Below, in pieces: positions 7,961 to 17,144 of a stretch of DNA of 64,000 nucleotides. The notes below the pieces were generated by a model. The model did no database searches and was not told the origin of the DNA. It saw only the letters and a list, made by a program, of their open reading frames with translations. Positions within the stretch are counted from its first letter, which is position 1, and the number at the start of each line of letters is the position of its first letter. Origin of the DNA: Variovorax sp. J22G73 (GTDB lineage Bacteria > Pseudomonadota > Gammaproteobacteria > Burkholderiales > Burkholderiaceae_C); NCBI RefSeq assembly GCF_030317035.1, contig NZ_JASZYK010000010.1, positions 217,578 to 281,577 of the forward strand, read 5' to 3'. Made by a program: the position numbers and the translations under genes.

Positions 7961-8893
7961 TTACAGGGCCTTCACCAGTTCGGGCACGGCCACGAACAGG
8001 TCGGCGACGAGGCCGTAGTCGGCCACGCTGAAGATCGGAGCTTCTTCGTCCTTGTTGATCGCGACGATGACCTTCGAGTCCTTCATGCCGGCCAAGTGCT
8101 GGATGGCGCCGGAGATGCCCGCTGCGATGTACAGCTGCGGCGCGACGATCTTGCCGGTCTGGCCGACTTGCCAGTCGTTGGGGGCGTAGCCCGCGTCGAC
8201 TGCGGCGCGGCTGGCGCCGAGGCCTGCGTTGAGCTTGTCGGCGAGCGGAGCCATCACTTCCGTGAACTTCTCGGCGCTGCCCAGGGCACGGCCACCGGAG
8301 ACGATGATCTTGGCGGCGGTGAGTTCGGGGCGTTCGCTCTTCGTCACTTCACGGCCGACGAAGCTGGACTTGCCGCTGTCAGCCACGCCTTCAGCGGTTT
8401 CGACGGTTGCGCTGCCACCGGTGGCGGCTGCTGCGTCGAAGCCGGTCGTGCGGACCGTGATCACCTTCGTTGCATCGCTGCTCTGCACGGTGGCGATGGC
8501 GTTGCCGGCGTAGATCGGGCGCTCGAACGTATCCGGGCTGTCGACCTTGGTGATGTCGCTGATCTGCGCCACGTCGAGCTTGGCAGCCACGCGCGGAGCC
8601 ACGTTCTTGCCGTTGGCGGTCGAGGGGAACAGGATGTGGCTGTAGTTGCTGGCAATCGCCAGCACCTGGGCTGCGACGTTTTCAGCGAGGTTTTCTGCCA
8701 GGCTGGGACTGTCCGCGGCGATGACCTTGGTCACGCCGGCGATCTGGGCTGCGGCCTTGGCGGCTTCTGCCGCATTGGCGCCTGCGACGAGAACGTGCAC
8801 TTCGCCACCGCAAGCCAGCGCGGCGGTCACGGTGTTGAGCGTTGCCGGCTTGATGCTGGCGTGGTCGTGTTCAGCAATAACTAGTGCGGTCAT
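7961..8893 (-). CDS. etfA: Electron transfer flavoprotein alpha subunit
   Basis: The 310-residue EtfA carries the FAD that accepts electrons from acyl-CoA dehydrogenases and passes them to ETF:quinone oxidoreductase. The C-terminal FAD-binding half is clear: SGGRALGSAEKF near residue 202, LGASRAAVDAGYAP, VGQTGKIVAPQLYIAAGISG and INKDEEAPIFSVADYGLV. The N-terminal MTALVIAEHDHASIKPATLN is standard. It follows etfB with a 2-base gap and serves the two dehydrogenases encoded further upstream in the cluster, though it could also be the cell's general ETF. Confidence 0.97.
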   Translation of the reverse strand: MTALVIAEHDHASIKPATLNTVTAALACGGEVHVLVAGANAAEAAKAAAQIAGVTKVIAADSPSLAENLAENVAAQVLAIASNYSHILFPSTANGKNVAPRVAAKLDVAQISDITKVDSPDTFERPIYAGNAIATVQSSDATKVITVRTTGFDAAAATGGSATVETAEGVADSGKSSFVGREVTKSERPELTAAKIIVSGGRALGSAEKFTEVMAPLADKLNAGLGASRAAVDAGYAPNDWQVGQTGKIVAPQLYIAAGISGAIQHLAGMKDSKVIVAINKDEEAPIFSVADYGLVADLFVAVPELVKAL

Positions 8894-8895
8894 GT

Positions 8896-9645
8896 TCAGA
8901 TCACCTTCGCTTCGTTCTTCAGTTTGTCCACCAGCGCTGCAACGTCAGGCACCTTGATGCCGGCGCCGCGCTTCGGCGGTTCAGCAACCTTCAGCGTCTT
9001 CAGGCGCGGCTTCACGTCCACGCCCAGGTCTTCGGGCTTGAAGGTGTCCAGCTGCTTCTTCTTCGCCTTCATGATGTTCGGCAGCGTCACGTAGCGCGGC
9101 TCGTTCAGGCGCAGGTCGGTCGTGATGACCGCGGGCAGCGTGAGCGTCAGTGTTTCCATGCCGCCGTCGACTTCGCGCGACACCGTGACCTTGTCGCCTG
9201 CGAGGTCGACCTTCGAGGCGAAGGTGGCTTGGGGCAAATCGGCCAGCGCAGCCAGCATCTGGCCGGTCTGGTTCGCGTCGTCGTCGATGGCCTGCTTGCC
9301 CAGGATGATCAGCGAGGGCTGTTCCTTGTCGACCAGCGCCTTCAGCAGCTTGGCGACAGCCAGCGGCTGCAGTTCTTCAGTCGTCTCCACGAGGATGCCG
9401 CGGTCCGCGCCGATGGCCATCGCCGTGCGCAACGTTTCCTGGCACTTCGCATCCCCGCAAGACACCGCGATCACTTCCGTGACCACGCCCTTTTCCTTCA
9501 GGCGAACCGCTTCTTCGACCGCGATCTCGTCGAACGGGTTCATGCTCATCTTCACGTTGGCAATGTCCACCCCGGTGCCGTCGCTCTTCACGCGCACCTT
9601 GACGTTGTAGTCGACGACCCGCTTCACGGGCACAAGAATCTTCAT
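8896..9645 (-). CDS. etfB: Electron transfer flavoprotein beta subunit
   Basis: The 249-residue EtfB begins MKILVPVKRVVDYNVKVRVK and contains NPFDEIAVEEAVRLKE and the AMP-binding stretch around GKQAIDDDANQTGQMLA (residues about 120-136), all characteristic. An AAGGA site precedes the ATG. With EtfA it forms the soluble heterodimer that links acyl-CoA oxidation to the respiratory chain. The Bug receptor gene upstream ends 42 bases before it. Confidence 0.97.
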   Translation of the reverse strand: MKILVPVKRVVDYNVKVRVKSDGTGVDIANVKMSMNPFDEIAVEEAVRLKEKGVVTEVIAVSCGDAKCQETLRTAMAIGADRGILVETTEELQPLAVAKLLKALVDKEQPSLIILGKQAIDDDANQTGQMLAALADLPQATFASKVDLAGDKVTVSREVDGGMETLTLTLPAVITTDLRLNEPRYVTLPNIMKAKKKQLDTFKPEDLGVDVKPRLKTLKVAEPPKRGAGIKVPDVAALVDKLKNEAKVI

Positions 9646-9687
9646 GGTTGTTCCTTCGAATGACGAATGAAAAAAAAGAGAGAGGGT

Positions 9688-10695
9688 TTATTCGAGCCGC
9701 GCGCCCGACTGCTTGATCAGGCGTTCCCACACCGGGCGCTCCGCCTTGTAGGCGGCTGCGAAGAGTTCGGGCGAGCTGTCTTTCAGCTCGAAGCCCATGG
9801 CCGCGACGCGCTGTTGCACGTCGGGTTGCTGCGTGGCCTTGCGCACCTCGTCGGCCAGCCGCGCGACGATGGGCTTGGGCGTGCTGGCGGGCACGGCAAT
9901 GGCGAGCCAGCCGGTCACGCGGTAGGCCTCGTCCTTCATGCCCTGCTCGGCCAGCGTGGGCACGTTGGGCAGCGTGCCCATGCGGCGCTCGCCGGTCACG
10001 CCCACGGCGCGGATCTTTCCGGAATCGATGTGCGGCTTGGCCACCAGCGCGCTGGCATAGGCCATCTGGATCTGCCCGCCGATCAGGTCCTGCACCATCG
10101 GCGCCTCGCCCTTGTAGGCGACGTGGTTCATGTCCGACTGCGTGGCCAGGCTCATGTGCGCGCCGGCCAGGTGCGGGTAGGCGCCCACGCCGTAGGAGCC
10201 GTAGGCCAGCTTGGCCTTGTTGGCGGCGGCGTATTTCAGCAGCTCGGGCCCGGTCTTCACCGGCACGCTGGGGTGCACCACCAGCACCAGCGGCGCCATC
10301 GCGATCTGGTAGACCAGCGTGAGGTCGCGCTGCGAGTCGTAGGGCAGCTTGTCGTACAGGAACTCGTTGGTCAGCAGCGAGTTGCTCAGCGACAGCACCA
10401 CCGTGTAGCCGTCGCCCGGCGCCTTGGCGACCGCGTCAGTGCCGATGATGCCGGCCGCGCCGGGCTTGTTGTCGATGATCACGGGCTGGCCCATGCCGGC
10501 GGCCATCTTCTGGCCGATGAGGCGCGCGAGCACGTCGGTGGCACCGCCGGCGGCGAAGGGCACGACCATGCGGATGGGCTTGTTCGGGTACGTGTTCTGC
10601 GCGTGCGCCGCAGGCACGGCAAGCACGCTGGCGAAGGCGGCGACAGAGGCGGTGGCGCACAGCAGGGTGCGTCGGTTCAAAGGGCGGAAGGTCAT
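9688..10695 (-). CDS. Bug-family (tripartite tricarboxylate transporter) substrate-binding protein
   Basis: This 335-residue periplasmic receptor has a signal peptide with a possible Tat-like NRRTLL start and cleavage near AAHAQ (about residue 32). The mature domain shows Bug hallmarks: YPNKPIRMVVPFAAGGATDV, PVIIDNKPGAAGIIGTDAVA, the GDGYT turn, the bridging VAYKGEAPMVQDLIGGQI and the late NVPTLAEQGM. No TctA/TctB permease is encoded nearby, as is usual for the expanded Bug families of betaproteobacteria. Placement between etfB and the acyl-CoA ligase suggests it binds the pathway's carboxylate substrate. The start is the ATG ahead of TFRPLNRR, after the ligase stop. Confidence 0.92.
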   Translation of the reverse strand: MTFRPLNRRTLLCATASVAAFASVLAVPAAHAQNTYPNKPIRMVVPFAAGGATDVLARLIGQKMAAGMGQPVIIDNKPGAAGIIGTDAVAKAPGDGYTVVLSLSNSLLTNEFLYDKLPYDSQRDLTLVYQIAMAPLVLVVHPSVPVKTGPELLKYAAANKAKLAYGSYGVGAYPHLAGAHMSLATQSDMNHVAYKGEAPMVQDLIGGQIQMAYASALVAKPHIDSGKIRAVGVTGERRMGTLPNVPTLAEQGMKDEAYRVTGWLAIAVPASTPKPIVARLADEVRKATQQPDVQQRVAAMGFELKDSSPELFAAAYKAERPVWERLIKQSGARLE

Positions 10696-10739
10696 GGCTT
10701 GTCTCTGTCTCTCTCGGGTTCTCGGTTGCAAAAATCTTC

Positions 10740-12704
10740 TTATGGCGAGGCGATGCGGGTCTTGAAGGGCAGCGGCTCCAGCGCCTTGTGCAGCCGCTCC
10801 TGCAGCGCGGCGGCCTGCACGCCCGTGGCGTTCACGGCGGCCGCGTCGATGGCCACGCGCACCAGGCTCTCGCCCTCGGTCGTCACCACGGGCCGCGCGG
10901 CCTCGCCCACGCCCAGCGCGGCGCACACCTCCGCCACGGTCGCGGCCACCACCTGCCGCGCGGCCATGGCGCGCAGCTCGGGCTTGTAGATCTTTCCGAC
11001 GTTGGTCATCGGCATGGCCTGGATCACCGACACCCACTTGGGCCGGGCCGGCGCTTCGTCCACGCGGCCGGCGGTGAAGGCCAGCAGCTCTTCCTCGGTC
11101 GCGGAGGCGCCGGGCACCAGCGTCGCGAAGATCACGGGCAGCTCGCCGGCGTACGCATCGGGTGCGCCCACGGCGGCGCACAGCTGCACGGCCGGGTGCG
11201 CGCCCAGCGCGTCCTCGATGGTCTTGGGGTCGATGTTGTGGCCGCTGCGGATGATCAGGTCCTTCGAGCGGCCCGTGAGGTTCAGCCGCTCCTGGCTGTC
11301 GATCCAGCCCAGGTCGCCGGTGGCGAGCCAGCCGTCGGCGGTGAAGGCCTTGGCGTTGTCGGCCGGGTCCACGAAGCCCGAGAACACGTTGGGCGACTTG
11401 AACAGCACCATGCCCTGCTCGCCGGGCGGCATGTCGCGGTCGCTGGCGTTGCCGTTCTCGTCGAGCGCCACCACGCGCATCTGCATGTACGGCAGCCGGA
11501 AGCCCACGCAGCCCGCGGGCCCGTCCACGCCCGGCGGCGTGATGGTCGAGATGCCGGCCATCTCCGTCATGCCCAGGCTCTCGTGCACGTGCAGGCCGAA
11601 CAGCCGCTCGAAGCGCGCGGCCAGCTCGGGCGCGAGCACGGCGGCGCCGGTGCGGCAGTAGGTGATCGACGAGATGTCCGCGCCGTCCAGCGGCACGTTG
11701 GCCAGCGCGGCCAGCACGGTGGGCACGGCCGACAGCGAGGTCGGGCGGTACCTGGCCACCAGCTTCCAGTAGTTGGCCAGCACCTCCTTGTTGCGCAGCA
11801 GCGAGGGCGTGGGAATGATCACCTCCACGCCCGCCGACAGCGACGACAGCGACGCCGGCAGCACGCCCGCCACATGGAACAGCGGGTAGCCGTTGATGGA
11901 GATGCCGTTCTCGTTCATGCCCGCGACCTGCACGCTGGCCCAGGCCGTGAACACCTGCGCGCCGTGGCTGTGGCGCGCGAGCTTGGGCGCGCCCGTGGTG
12001 CCGCCGGTGTGGAAGTACGCGGCGATGTCGGTGGGCGCGATGTCGCGCCCGCTCACCAGCCGGTCGTCGGGTTGCGCGGCGCGCAGCACGTCGAACTCGG
12101 CCACGCCTTCGGGCAGCGCGCCGGCCGCGCCGGGCGCCTCGTCGTGCGGCGCCACGCGCAGCACGGTGGTCAGCGTGGGCACCTGGCCGCGCAGGCGCAT
12201 CGCCTTCGACCACATGCCCGACTCGCTGTCCGAGCCGTAGGCGATCAGCACCTTGGCGCGCGCCGCGGTCATCAGCGCCACCAGCTTCTCGTCGGTGAGC
12301 AGCGGGTTCAGCGGCTGCACGATGCCGGCGGCCTCGCCGCCCCACAGCGCCAGGTGGTACTCGAGGCAGCCGGGTAGCAGCACGGCGACCGCGTCGTCCG
12401 GTCCCACGCCCAGCGTGTGCAGCATGTTGGCCGTCTGGTGCAGCCGCGCGAGCAGGTCGGCGTACGACCAGCGCAGCGGCTCGTCCGCCGGGTTGCCGGT
12501 GCGCAGGAAGGTCAGCGCCGTCTTGTCGCCGAAGGCATGGCCCGCGTTGCGGAAGATCTCGTAGGTGCTGCGCACCGTGAGCGCCTGCGCGAGCGGCGTC
12601 TCTTCGAGCTTGTGGATGTCCGCCAGGCTGCGGACGGGGAAGGCGGGGCGGAAGGGCGCGCCGACCGGGGTCTTGTAGTTGTTGTCGTGCTTGGGGTCTG
12701 TCAT
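10740..12704 (-). CDS. Acyl-CoA synthetase (AMP-binding)
   Basis: The 654-residue ANL-family ligase activates a carboxylate to its CoA thioester through an acyl-adenylate. The P-loop AYFHTGGTTGAPK is near residue 230, the ESLGMTEMAGI core motif near 375, GWLATGDLGWID near 455, the hinge LTGRSKDLIIRSGHNI follows, and the catalytic lysine lies in VGKIYKPELR near 585. The protein is about 80-100 residues longer than minimal members, with extra N- and C-terminal segments. It sits between two Bug receptor genes inside the acyl-CoA cluster and would supply the first step, in parallel with or instead of the CoA-transferase. Confidence 0.92.
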   Translation of the reverse strand: MTDPKHDNNYKTPVGAPFRPAFPVRSLADIHKLEETPLAQALTVRSTYEIFRNAGHAFGDKTALTFLRTGNPADEPLRWSYADLLARLHQTANMLHTLGVGPDDAVAVLLPGCLEYHLALWGGEAAGIVQPLNPLLTDEKLVALMTAARAKVLIAYGSDSESGMWSKAMRLRGQVPTLTTVLRVAPHDEAPGAAGALPEGVAEFDVLRAAQPDDRLVSGRDIAPTDIAAYFHTGGTTGAPKLARHSHGAQVFTAWASVQVAGMNENGISINGYPLFHVAGVLPASLSSLSAGVEVIIPTPSLLRNKEVLANYWKLVARYRPTSLSAVPTVLAALANVPLDGADISSITYCRTGAAVLAPELAARFERLFGLHVHESLGMTEMAGISTITPPGVDGPAGCVGFRLPYMQMRVVALDENGNASDRDMPPGEQGMVLFKSPNVFSGFVDPADNAKAFTADGWLATGDLGWIDSQERLNLTGRSKDLIIRSGHNIDPKTIEDALGAHPAVQLCAAVGAPDAYAGELPVIFATLVPGASATEEELLAFTAGRVDEAPARPKWVSVIQAMPMTNVGKIYKPELRAMAARQVVAATVAEVCAALGVGEAARPVVTTEGESLVRVAIDAAAVNATGVQAAALQERLHKALEPLPFKTRIASP

Positions 12705-12746
12705 GTCTGTCTCCTTGAAAGGTGTCGCCCTGCCGGCCGCCCGGTT

Positions 12747-13760
12747 TTACTGGTTCGTGATGTGGTTGTCGCGAATGACCTTGCCCCAGCGCTCGAAGTC
12801 CTGCTTCATGCGCACGCCGGTCTGCTCGGGCGTGCGGTAGGCCGCGAAGGAGCCCACGCTTTCGAGCTTGTCCTGCACTTCCTTGTCGGCCAGCGCGTTC
12901 TTCAGCGCGGCGCTCATGCGGTCGACCACGTCCTTGGGCGTGCCCACGGGCGCCAGCAGGCCGCCCCACGAGGTGGCGTCGAAGCCGGGGAAGCCCTGCT
13001 CGGCCACCGTGGGAACGTCGGGCAGCAGGCTCACGCGCTTGGCCGAGCCCACCGCGATGGCGCGCACCTTGCCCGCGCGAATGTGCGGAATGACGGCCAC
13101 CAAGTCGGAGAACATCGCCGGCACCTGGCCGCCGATGAGGTCGGTCACGGCCGGCGCGCTGCCGCGGTAGGGCACGTGCTGCATGTCGAACTTGCCGATG
13201 GTCTTCAGCTGCTCGGTGGTCAGGTGGCCGAAGCTGCCGGCGCCTGCGGTGGTGTAGTTGAGCTTGCCGCCCTCGGCCTTGGCCTTGGCGATCAGGCCCT
13301 GCAGGTTGGTCACTTCGGGCAGCGACTTGGGGTTGACCACCAGCACGATGGGCAGGTCGTACACCGAGCCCACGGGCGTGAAGTTCTTGAAGATGTCGTA
13401 GCCGCCGGTGGGGCCGTACAGGTGCGAGGCCAGCAGCGTGGGCGTGGCCAGCATCACGAAGGTGTAGCCGTCGGCCGGCGCGCGCGCAGCGGCCGCCGCG
13501 CCCACGGTGCCCGAGGCGCCGCTGCGGTTGTCGATGACGATGTTCTGCTTGAGCGCGAGCGACATCTTCTGCGCCACGATGCGCGAGGCCACGTCGGTCG
13601 GGCCGCCGGGCGGGAAGGGCACGATCAGCGTGATCGGCTTGCTGGGCCAGGCTTGCGCGAAGGCGCTGCCGGCTGCGAGCGACAGGGCGGCGGGAAGGGC
13701 CAGGGCGACGAGTGCACGGCGAACGGGGCTGCGGAGGGAACGGAAAGCGAGGGAGGCCAT
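12747..13760 (-). CDS. Bug-family substrate-binding protein (second in cluster)
   Basis: The 337-residue Bug receptor has a strong Sec signal (basic RSLRSPVRRA, hydrophobic core, AGSAFAQA). Its mature domain has WPSKPITLIVPFPPGGPTDV, NIVIDNRSGASGTVG, ADGYTFVM, VPYRGSAPAVTDLIGGQVP and DVPTVAEQGFPGF. The ATG at 13760 is preferred to an in-frame TTG at 13772 because a GAAGAAG ribosome site lies just upstream of it. Two Bug receptors in one operon suggest either two related substrates or a receptor plus a sensor role. Neither has a neighbouring permease. Confidence 0.92.
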   Translation of the reverse strand: MASLAFRSLRSPVRRALVALALPAALSLAAGSAFAQAWPSKPITLIVPFPPGGPTDVASRIVAQKMSLALKQNIVIDNRSGASGTVGAAAAARAPADGYTFVMLATPTLLASHLYGPTGGYDIFKNFTPVGSVYDLPIVLVVNPKSLPEVTNLQGLIAKAKAEGGKLNYTTAGAGSFGHLTTEQLKTIGKFDMQHVPYRGSAPAVTDLIGGQVPAMFSDLVAVIPHIRAGKVRAIAVGSAKRVSLLPDVPTVAEQGFPGFDATSWGGLLAPVGTPKDVVDRMSAALKNALADKEVQDKLESVGSFAAYRTPEQTGVRMKQDFERWGKVIRDNHITNQ

Positions 13761-13875
13761 GGACTTCTTCAACAGGGAAAACGGTAGACGGGAAACGGGA
13801 ACGGGAACAGGAACGGAAAACAGGAAAACGACGAGAGGGCGAGAAGGCGATGCGAAGGCTGCAGGCGCGTGTTCG

Positions 13876-15084
13876 TCAGACCACGCCGCCGGCCTTCAGC
13901 GCCGCCAGCTTTTCGTCCGACAGCCCGAGCAGCGACTGCAGCACGTCGTGCGTGCCTTCGCCCAGCGTGGGCGGCGCGCTGCGCACCGGCAGGCGCTCGC
14001 CGTCGAAACGGTAGGGCGGCGCCAGCACGTCGACCGTGCCGGCCACCGGGTGCGATTGTTTCGTGACCAGGCCGGCGTCGGTGGCGCGCTTCGATTGCAG
14101 CGCCTCCAGCAGGCCCAGCACCTCGCCGCACGGAATGCCCGACGCGGTGAGCTTTTCGAGCAGCTCGGCGCGCGGGCGCTTCGCCAGCTCGGCGTGCAAC
14201 GCGGGCAGCAGCACGGCGCGGTTGGCCGAGCGCAGGATGTTGGTCTTGAAGCGCTCGTCGGCCGCCAGGTCGGGCCGCCCGATGACCTCGGTGCAGAAGC
14301 GTGCGAACTGCGCGTTGTTGCCCACGGTGATCACCAGCGGGCCGTCGGCCGCGTCGAACACGCCGTAGGGCACGATCGACGGGTGCGAGTTGCCGTAGCG
14401 TGGCGGGTCTTCGCCCATCAACAGCGCTTCCAGGCCGTAGTAGGCGGTGATCATCAGGCCGCAGTCGAACAGCGCCATCTCCACGTGGCGGCCCTTGCCG
14501 GTCTTCTCGCGCTGGTACAGCGCGGCCAGCACGGCCTGCGCGGAGTACATGCCGGTGAACAAATCGACCGCGGCCACGCCGAACTTCAGCGGCGGCTGGT
14601 TGGCTTCGCCGTTCAGCGCCATCAGGCCGGCCTCGCCCTGCACCACCAGGTCGTAGCCGGGGCGCGCGGCCTCGGGGCCGGTGCGGTCGTAGCCCGAGAT
14701 CGAGCAATACACCAGGCGCGGGTTTTCCTTGCTGAGCTGCTCGTAGCCCAGGCCCAGCTTGTCGATGCCGCCGAACTTGAAGTTCTGGATCACCACGTCG
14801 CACTGCCTGGCCAGGTCGCGCGCGAGCTGCTGGCCCTCGGGCGTCTGCAGGTCGAGCGTGACCGAGCGCTTGTTGCGGTTCACGCTGTTGAAGTAGGCGG
14901 TTTCGGTCTTGCCCACGCGCAGGCCCCAGTCGCGCGTGTCGTCGCCGCGGCCCGGGTGCTCGACCTTGATCACCTCGGCGCCCATGTCGGCGAGCACCAT
15001 GCCGCACCAGGGGCCCGCCAGGATGCGGGACAGGTCGAGGACGCGCACGCCGGCGAGCGGCAGCGATGAATTCAATAGAGGCAT
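13876..15084 (-). CDS. CoA transferase, class III (CaiB/BaiF family)
   Basis: The 402-residue family III CoA-transferase begins PLAGVRVLDLSRILAGPWCG, the usual opening. It shows AEVIKVEHPGRGDDTR, NRNKRSVTLDLQ, FKFGGIDKLGLGY and the catalytic aspartate in FGVAAVDLFTGMYSAQA near residue 165. These enzymes move CoA between acyl groups, commonly from succinyl-CoA to a newly imported acid. Family context (hydratase gene just upstream, ligase downstream) suggests it activates or recycles a pathway intermediate. The ATG at 15084 fits the family start; longer in-frame openings lack codon bias. Confidence 0.92.
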   Translation of the reverse strand: MPLLNSSLPLAGVRVLDLSRILAGPWCGMVLADMGAEVIKVEHPGRGDDTRDWGLRVGKTETAYFNSVNRNKRSVTLDLQTPEGQQLARDLARQCDVVIQNFKFGGIDKLGLGYEQLSKENPRLVYCSISGYDRTGPEAARPGYDLVVQGEAGLMALNGEANQPPLKFGVAAVDLFTGMYSAQAVLAALYQREKTGKGRHVEMALFDCGLMITAYYGLEALLMGEDPPRYGNSHPSIVPYGVFDAADGPLVITVGNNAQFARFCTEVIGRPDLAADERFKTNILRSANRAVLLPALHAELAKRPRAELLEKLTASGIPCGEVLGLLEALQSKRATDAGLVTKQSHPVAGTVDVLAPPYRFDGERLPVRSAPPTLGEGTHDVLQSLLGLSDEKLAALKAGGVV

Positions 15085-15157
15085 GACGGGGACTTCGGAG
15101 AAACGAAAAAGCCCCGCACGGCGTGCGAGGCGGAATGCAGGGGCGGCAGGCTCGGCG

Positions 15158-15985
15158 TCAGGACGCGTCCTTTGCCTTGTCGTCGTGGCGCAGCGCGACG
15201 AAGTCGGCCTTGCGCTTGCCCAGGAACGCGCCGATGCCTTCGGCCGCTTCGGCGTCGCCCTGCGACTCGACCATGAACACGGCCTCGGCCGCCAGCTGCT
15301 CTTCGAGCGTGGCGTGGTGCGCCTGGCGGCACAGCGTCTTGATGCGCGTGGTGGCGCGCTGCGGGCCGGTCGCCACCTTGGCGGCCAGCGCAACGGCTTC
15401 CGCCAGCGCCGCGCCCTTGTCGGTCAGGCGGTTGACCGCGCCCAGCTGGTTCAGCCGCTCGGCGGTCATGCGGTCGCCGGTGAGGCACAGCTCGGTCAGC
15501 ACCTGGCGCGAGACGAACTCGGCCAGGAAGGCGGTGGCGCCGCCGTCGGGCGTGAGGCCGACCTTGATGTACGCCACCGTGTAGAACGCGTCGCGCGCCG
15601 ACACCAGCATGTCGCAGGCCAGCGCCATCGACAGGCCCGCGCCGGCCGCGCCGCCCTCGACCGCCGCGATCACGGGCTTGGCGCAATCGCGCAGCGCGCG
15701 AATCAGGTTGTTCAGGCCTTCGAGAATCTGGCGGCGTTCCGCCATCGGCAGCTCGCGGCGCTTGGCCAGCAGGTTCAGGTCGCCGCCGGAGCAGAAGAAG
15801 TCGCCCGCGCCGGTGAACACGATGGCGCCGACCTCGGGGTCTTGCTCGGCGTCGGCCAGCGCGGCCGAGAGTTCGGCGTACAGCGTCGGCGTGATCGCGT
15901 TGCGCGCGCCGGGGTTGCTGTTGGTCAGGATGCGCACGGCGCCCTGCTGCGAGACGAGCACGGTCTTGTTCGTCGTGTCCGTCAT
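15158..15985 (-). CDS. Enoyl-CoA hydratase/isomerase family protein
   Basis: This 275-residue crotonase-fold enzyme has the CoA/oxyanion-hole segment FFCSGGDLNLLAKR (about residue 62) and the second loop EGGAAGAGLSMALACDMLV (about residue 110). In the usual glutamate region it reads YIKVGLTPDGGATAFL, so the second catalytic acid seen in true hydratases is replaced by Asp/Gly. It may therefore be an isomerase, a hydrolase or a hydratase with one acid. The ATG overlaps the stop of the acyl-CoA dehydrogenase gene (ATGA), so translation is coupled. It occupies the position of pimE in the pim-type gene order. Confidence 0.88.
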   Translation of the reverse strand: MTDTTNKTVLVSQQGAVRILTNSNPGARNAITPTLYAELSAALADAEQDPEVGAIVFTGAGDFFCSGGDLNLLAKRRELPMAERRQILEGLNNLIRALRDCAKPVIAAVEGGAAGAGLSMALACDMLVSARDAFYTVAYIKVGLTPDGGATAFLAEFVSRQVLTELCLTGDRMTAERLNQLGAVNRLTDKGAALAEAVALAAKVATGPQRATTRIKTLCRQAHHATLEEQLAAEAVFMVESQGDAEAAEGIGAFLGKRKADFVALRHDDKAKDAS

Positions 15986-17133
15986 GCCGCGAGCTCCTTG
16001 CCGAGCTGGACGTAGCGCTGCAGGTGGTGGTCTTCGTCGCCCAGTTGGTGGTCGATCATGACCAGGCGCTTGGCGTAGTGGGGCAGGGGCAGCTCCCACG
16101 TCATGCCGATGCCGCCGTGCATCTGGATGCTTTCTTCCGCCACCAGCGCGCCGATGCGCCCGATGCTGAACTTGGCCGCCGACAGCGCGCGCTCGCGCGT
16201 CACGCGGTCGCCGGTGTCGATGGCCGCCGCGGCGTTGATGACGGCGGAGCGCGCCTGTTCGATCTCGAGCAGCAGGTCGGCCATGCGGTGCTGCAGGGCC
16301 TGGAAGCTGCCGATCAGAATGCCGAACTGCTTGCGCGTGCGCAGGTACTCCAGCGTGGCCGTCTTGGCGGCTTCCATGGCGCCCAGCGCTTCGGCGCACA
16401 GCGCGAGCACGCCGCGGCCGATGGCGCGCTCCAGCGTGGCGTGGCCCTGGCCTTCGGCGCCCAGCAGCGCGTCGGCGCCCAGCGTCACGCCGTCGAACGA
16501 CAGCTCGGCCACGCGGCCGCCGTCGATCGACGGGCAGCCGCGCACCGTGAGGCCCGCGGTCTTCGCGGGCACCAGGAACAGCGAGATGCCGGCTTCGTCG
16601 TTCACGTTGCTCACGTTGCCCGCCGTGCGTGCGGACACCAGGAACAGGTCGGCCTGCTCGCCCTGCGGCACCACCGCCTTGGCGCCGTGCAGCACCCACG
16701 CGTCGCCGCTGCGCTCGGCCTTCGTCTGCACGCGCGTGCGCTCGTAGTGCGTGTCGGCTTCGTCGTGCGCGAAGGCCACGACGGCCACGCCGTTGATGAT
16801 GTCGCCGAGCTTTTCCTTCTGTGCCTCGGTGCCGGCCACGCTGAGCGCCTCGCCGACCATCACCGCGCCCAGCAGCGGCTCGATGACCAGGCCGCGGCCC
16901 AGTGCCTCGAAGACCACGGCAATGTCGAAGCCGCCGCCGCCGAAGCCGCCGTCGGCCTCGCTGAACAGCGCGCCGATCACGCCCAGTTCGGCGAACTGCC
17001 GGAAGATGTCCTTGCTGAACCCGTGCGCCGACTTCGCGATGCGGTCGCGCGCGTCGAAGGCGTACTGCTCCGAGATGAAGCGGTTCAGGCTGTCGGCGAG
17101 CATGCGCCGGTCTTCGGTGTGTTCGAAGTTCAC
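15982..17133 (-). CDS. pimD: Acyl-CoA dehydrogenase, pimeloyl-CoA dehydrogenase small-subunit type
   Basis: The 383-residue flavoprotein resembles the small subunit of pimeloyl-CoA dehydrogenase (MNFEHTEDRRMLADSLNRFI). It lacks the usual C-terminal GG(T/S)NEIQ motif and ends DEDHHLQRYVQLGKEL. Other visible parts are EADGGFGGGGFDIAVVFEALG, QFGILIGSFQALQHRMADLL and ESIQMHGGIGMTWELPLPHY. The start codon is GTG at 17133, decided by an AAGGAG site 9 bases upstream. It follows the large-subunit gene by 11 bases and overlaps the hydratase gene. The pair probably forms a heteromeric dehydrogenase introducing the 2,3 double bond. The pim name is inferred from family and order, not from proof of substrate. 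Confidence 0.82.
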   Translation of the reverse strand: MNFEHTEDRRMLADSLNRFISEQYAFDARDRIAKSAHGFSKDIFRQFAELGVIGALFSEADGGFGGGGFDIAVVFEALGRGLVIEPLLGAVMVGEALSVAGTEAQKEKLGDIINGVAVVAFAHDEADTHYERTRVQTKAERSGDAWVLHGAKAVVPQGEQADLFLVSARTAGNVSNVNDEAGISLFLVPAKTAGLTVRGCPSIDGGRVAELSFDGVTLGADALLGAEGQGHATLERAIGRGVLALCAEALGAMEAAKTATLEYLRTRKQFGILIGSFQALQHRMADLLLEIEQARSAVINAAAAIDTGDRVTRERALSAAKFSIGRIGALVAEESIQMHGGIGMTWELPLPHYAKRLVMIDHQLGDEDHHLQRYVQLGKELAA

Positions 17134-17144
17134 TGCGTGTCTCC

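Noticed and set aside
9688..12969. Very long minus-strand open frame (over 1000 codons) spanning the Bug receptor and the ligase region
   Set aside because: Only the last 335 codons (from 10695) encode a recognisable protein. The upstream part is an out-of-frame shadow of the acyl-CoA ligase, rich in Arg/Gly/Ala with no domain.
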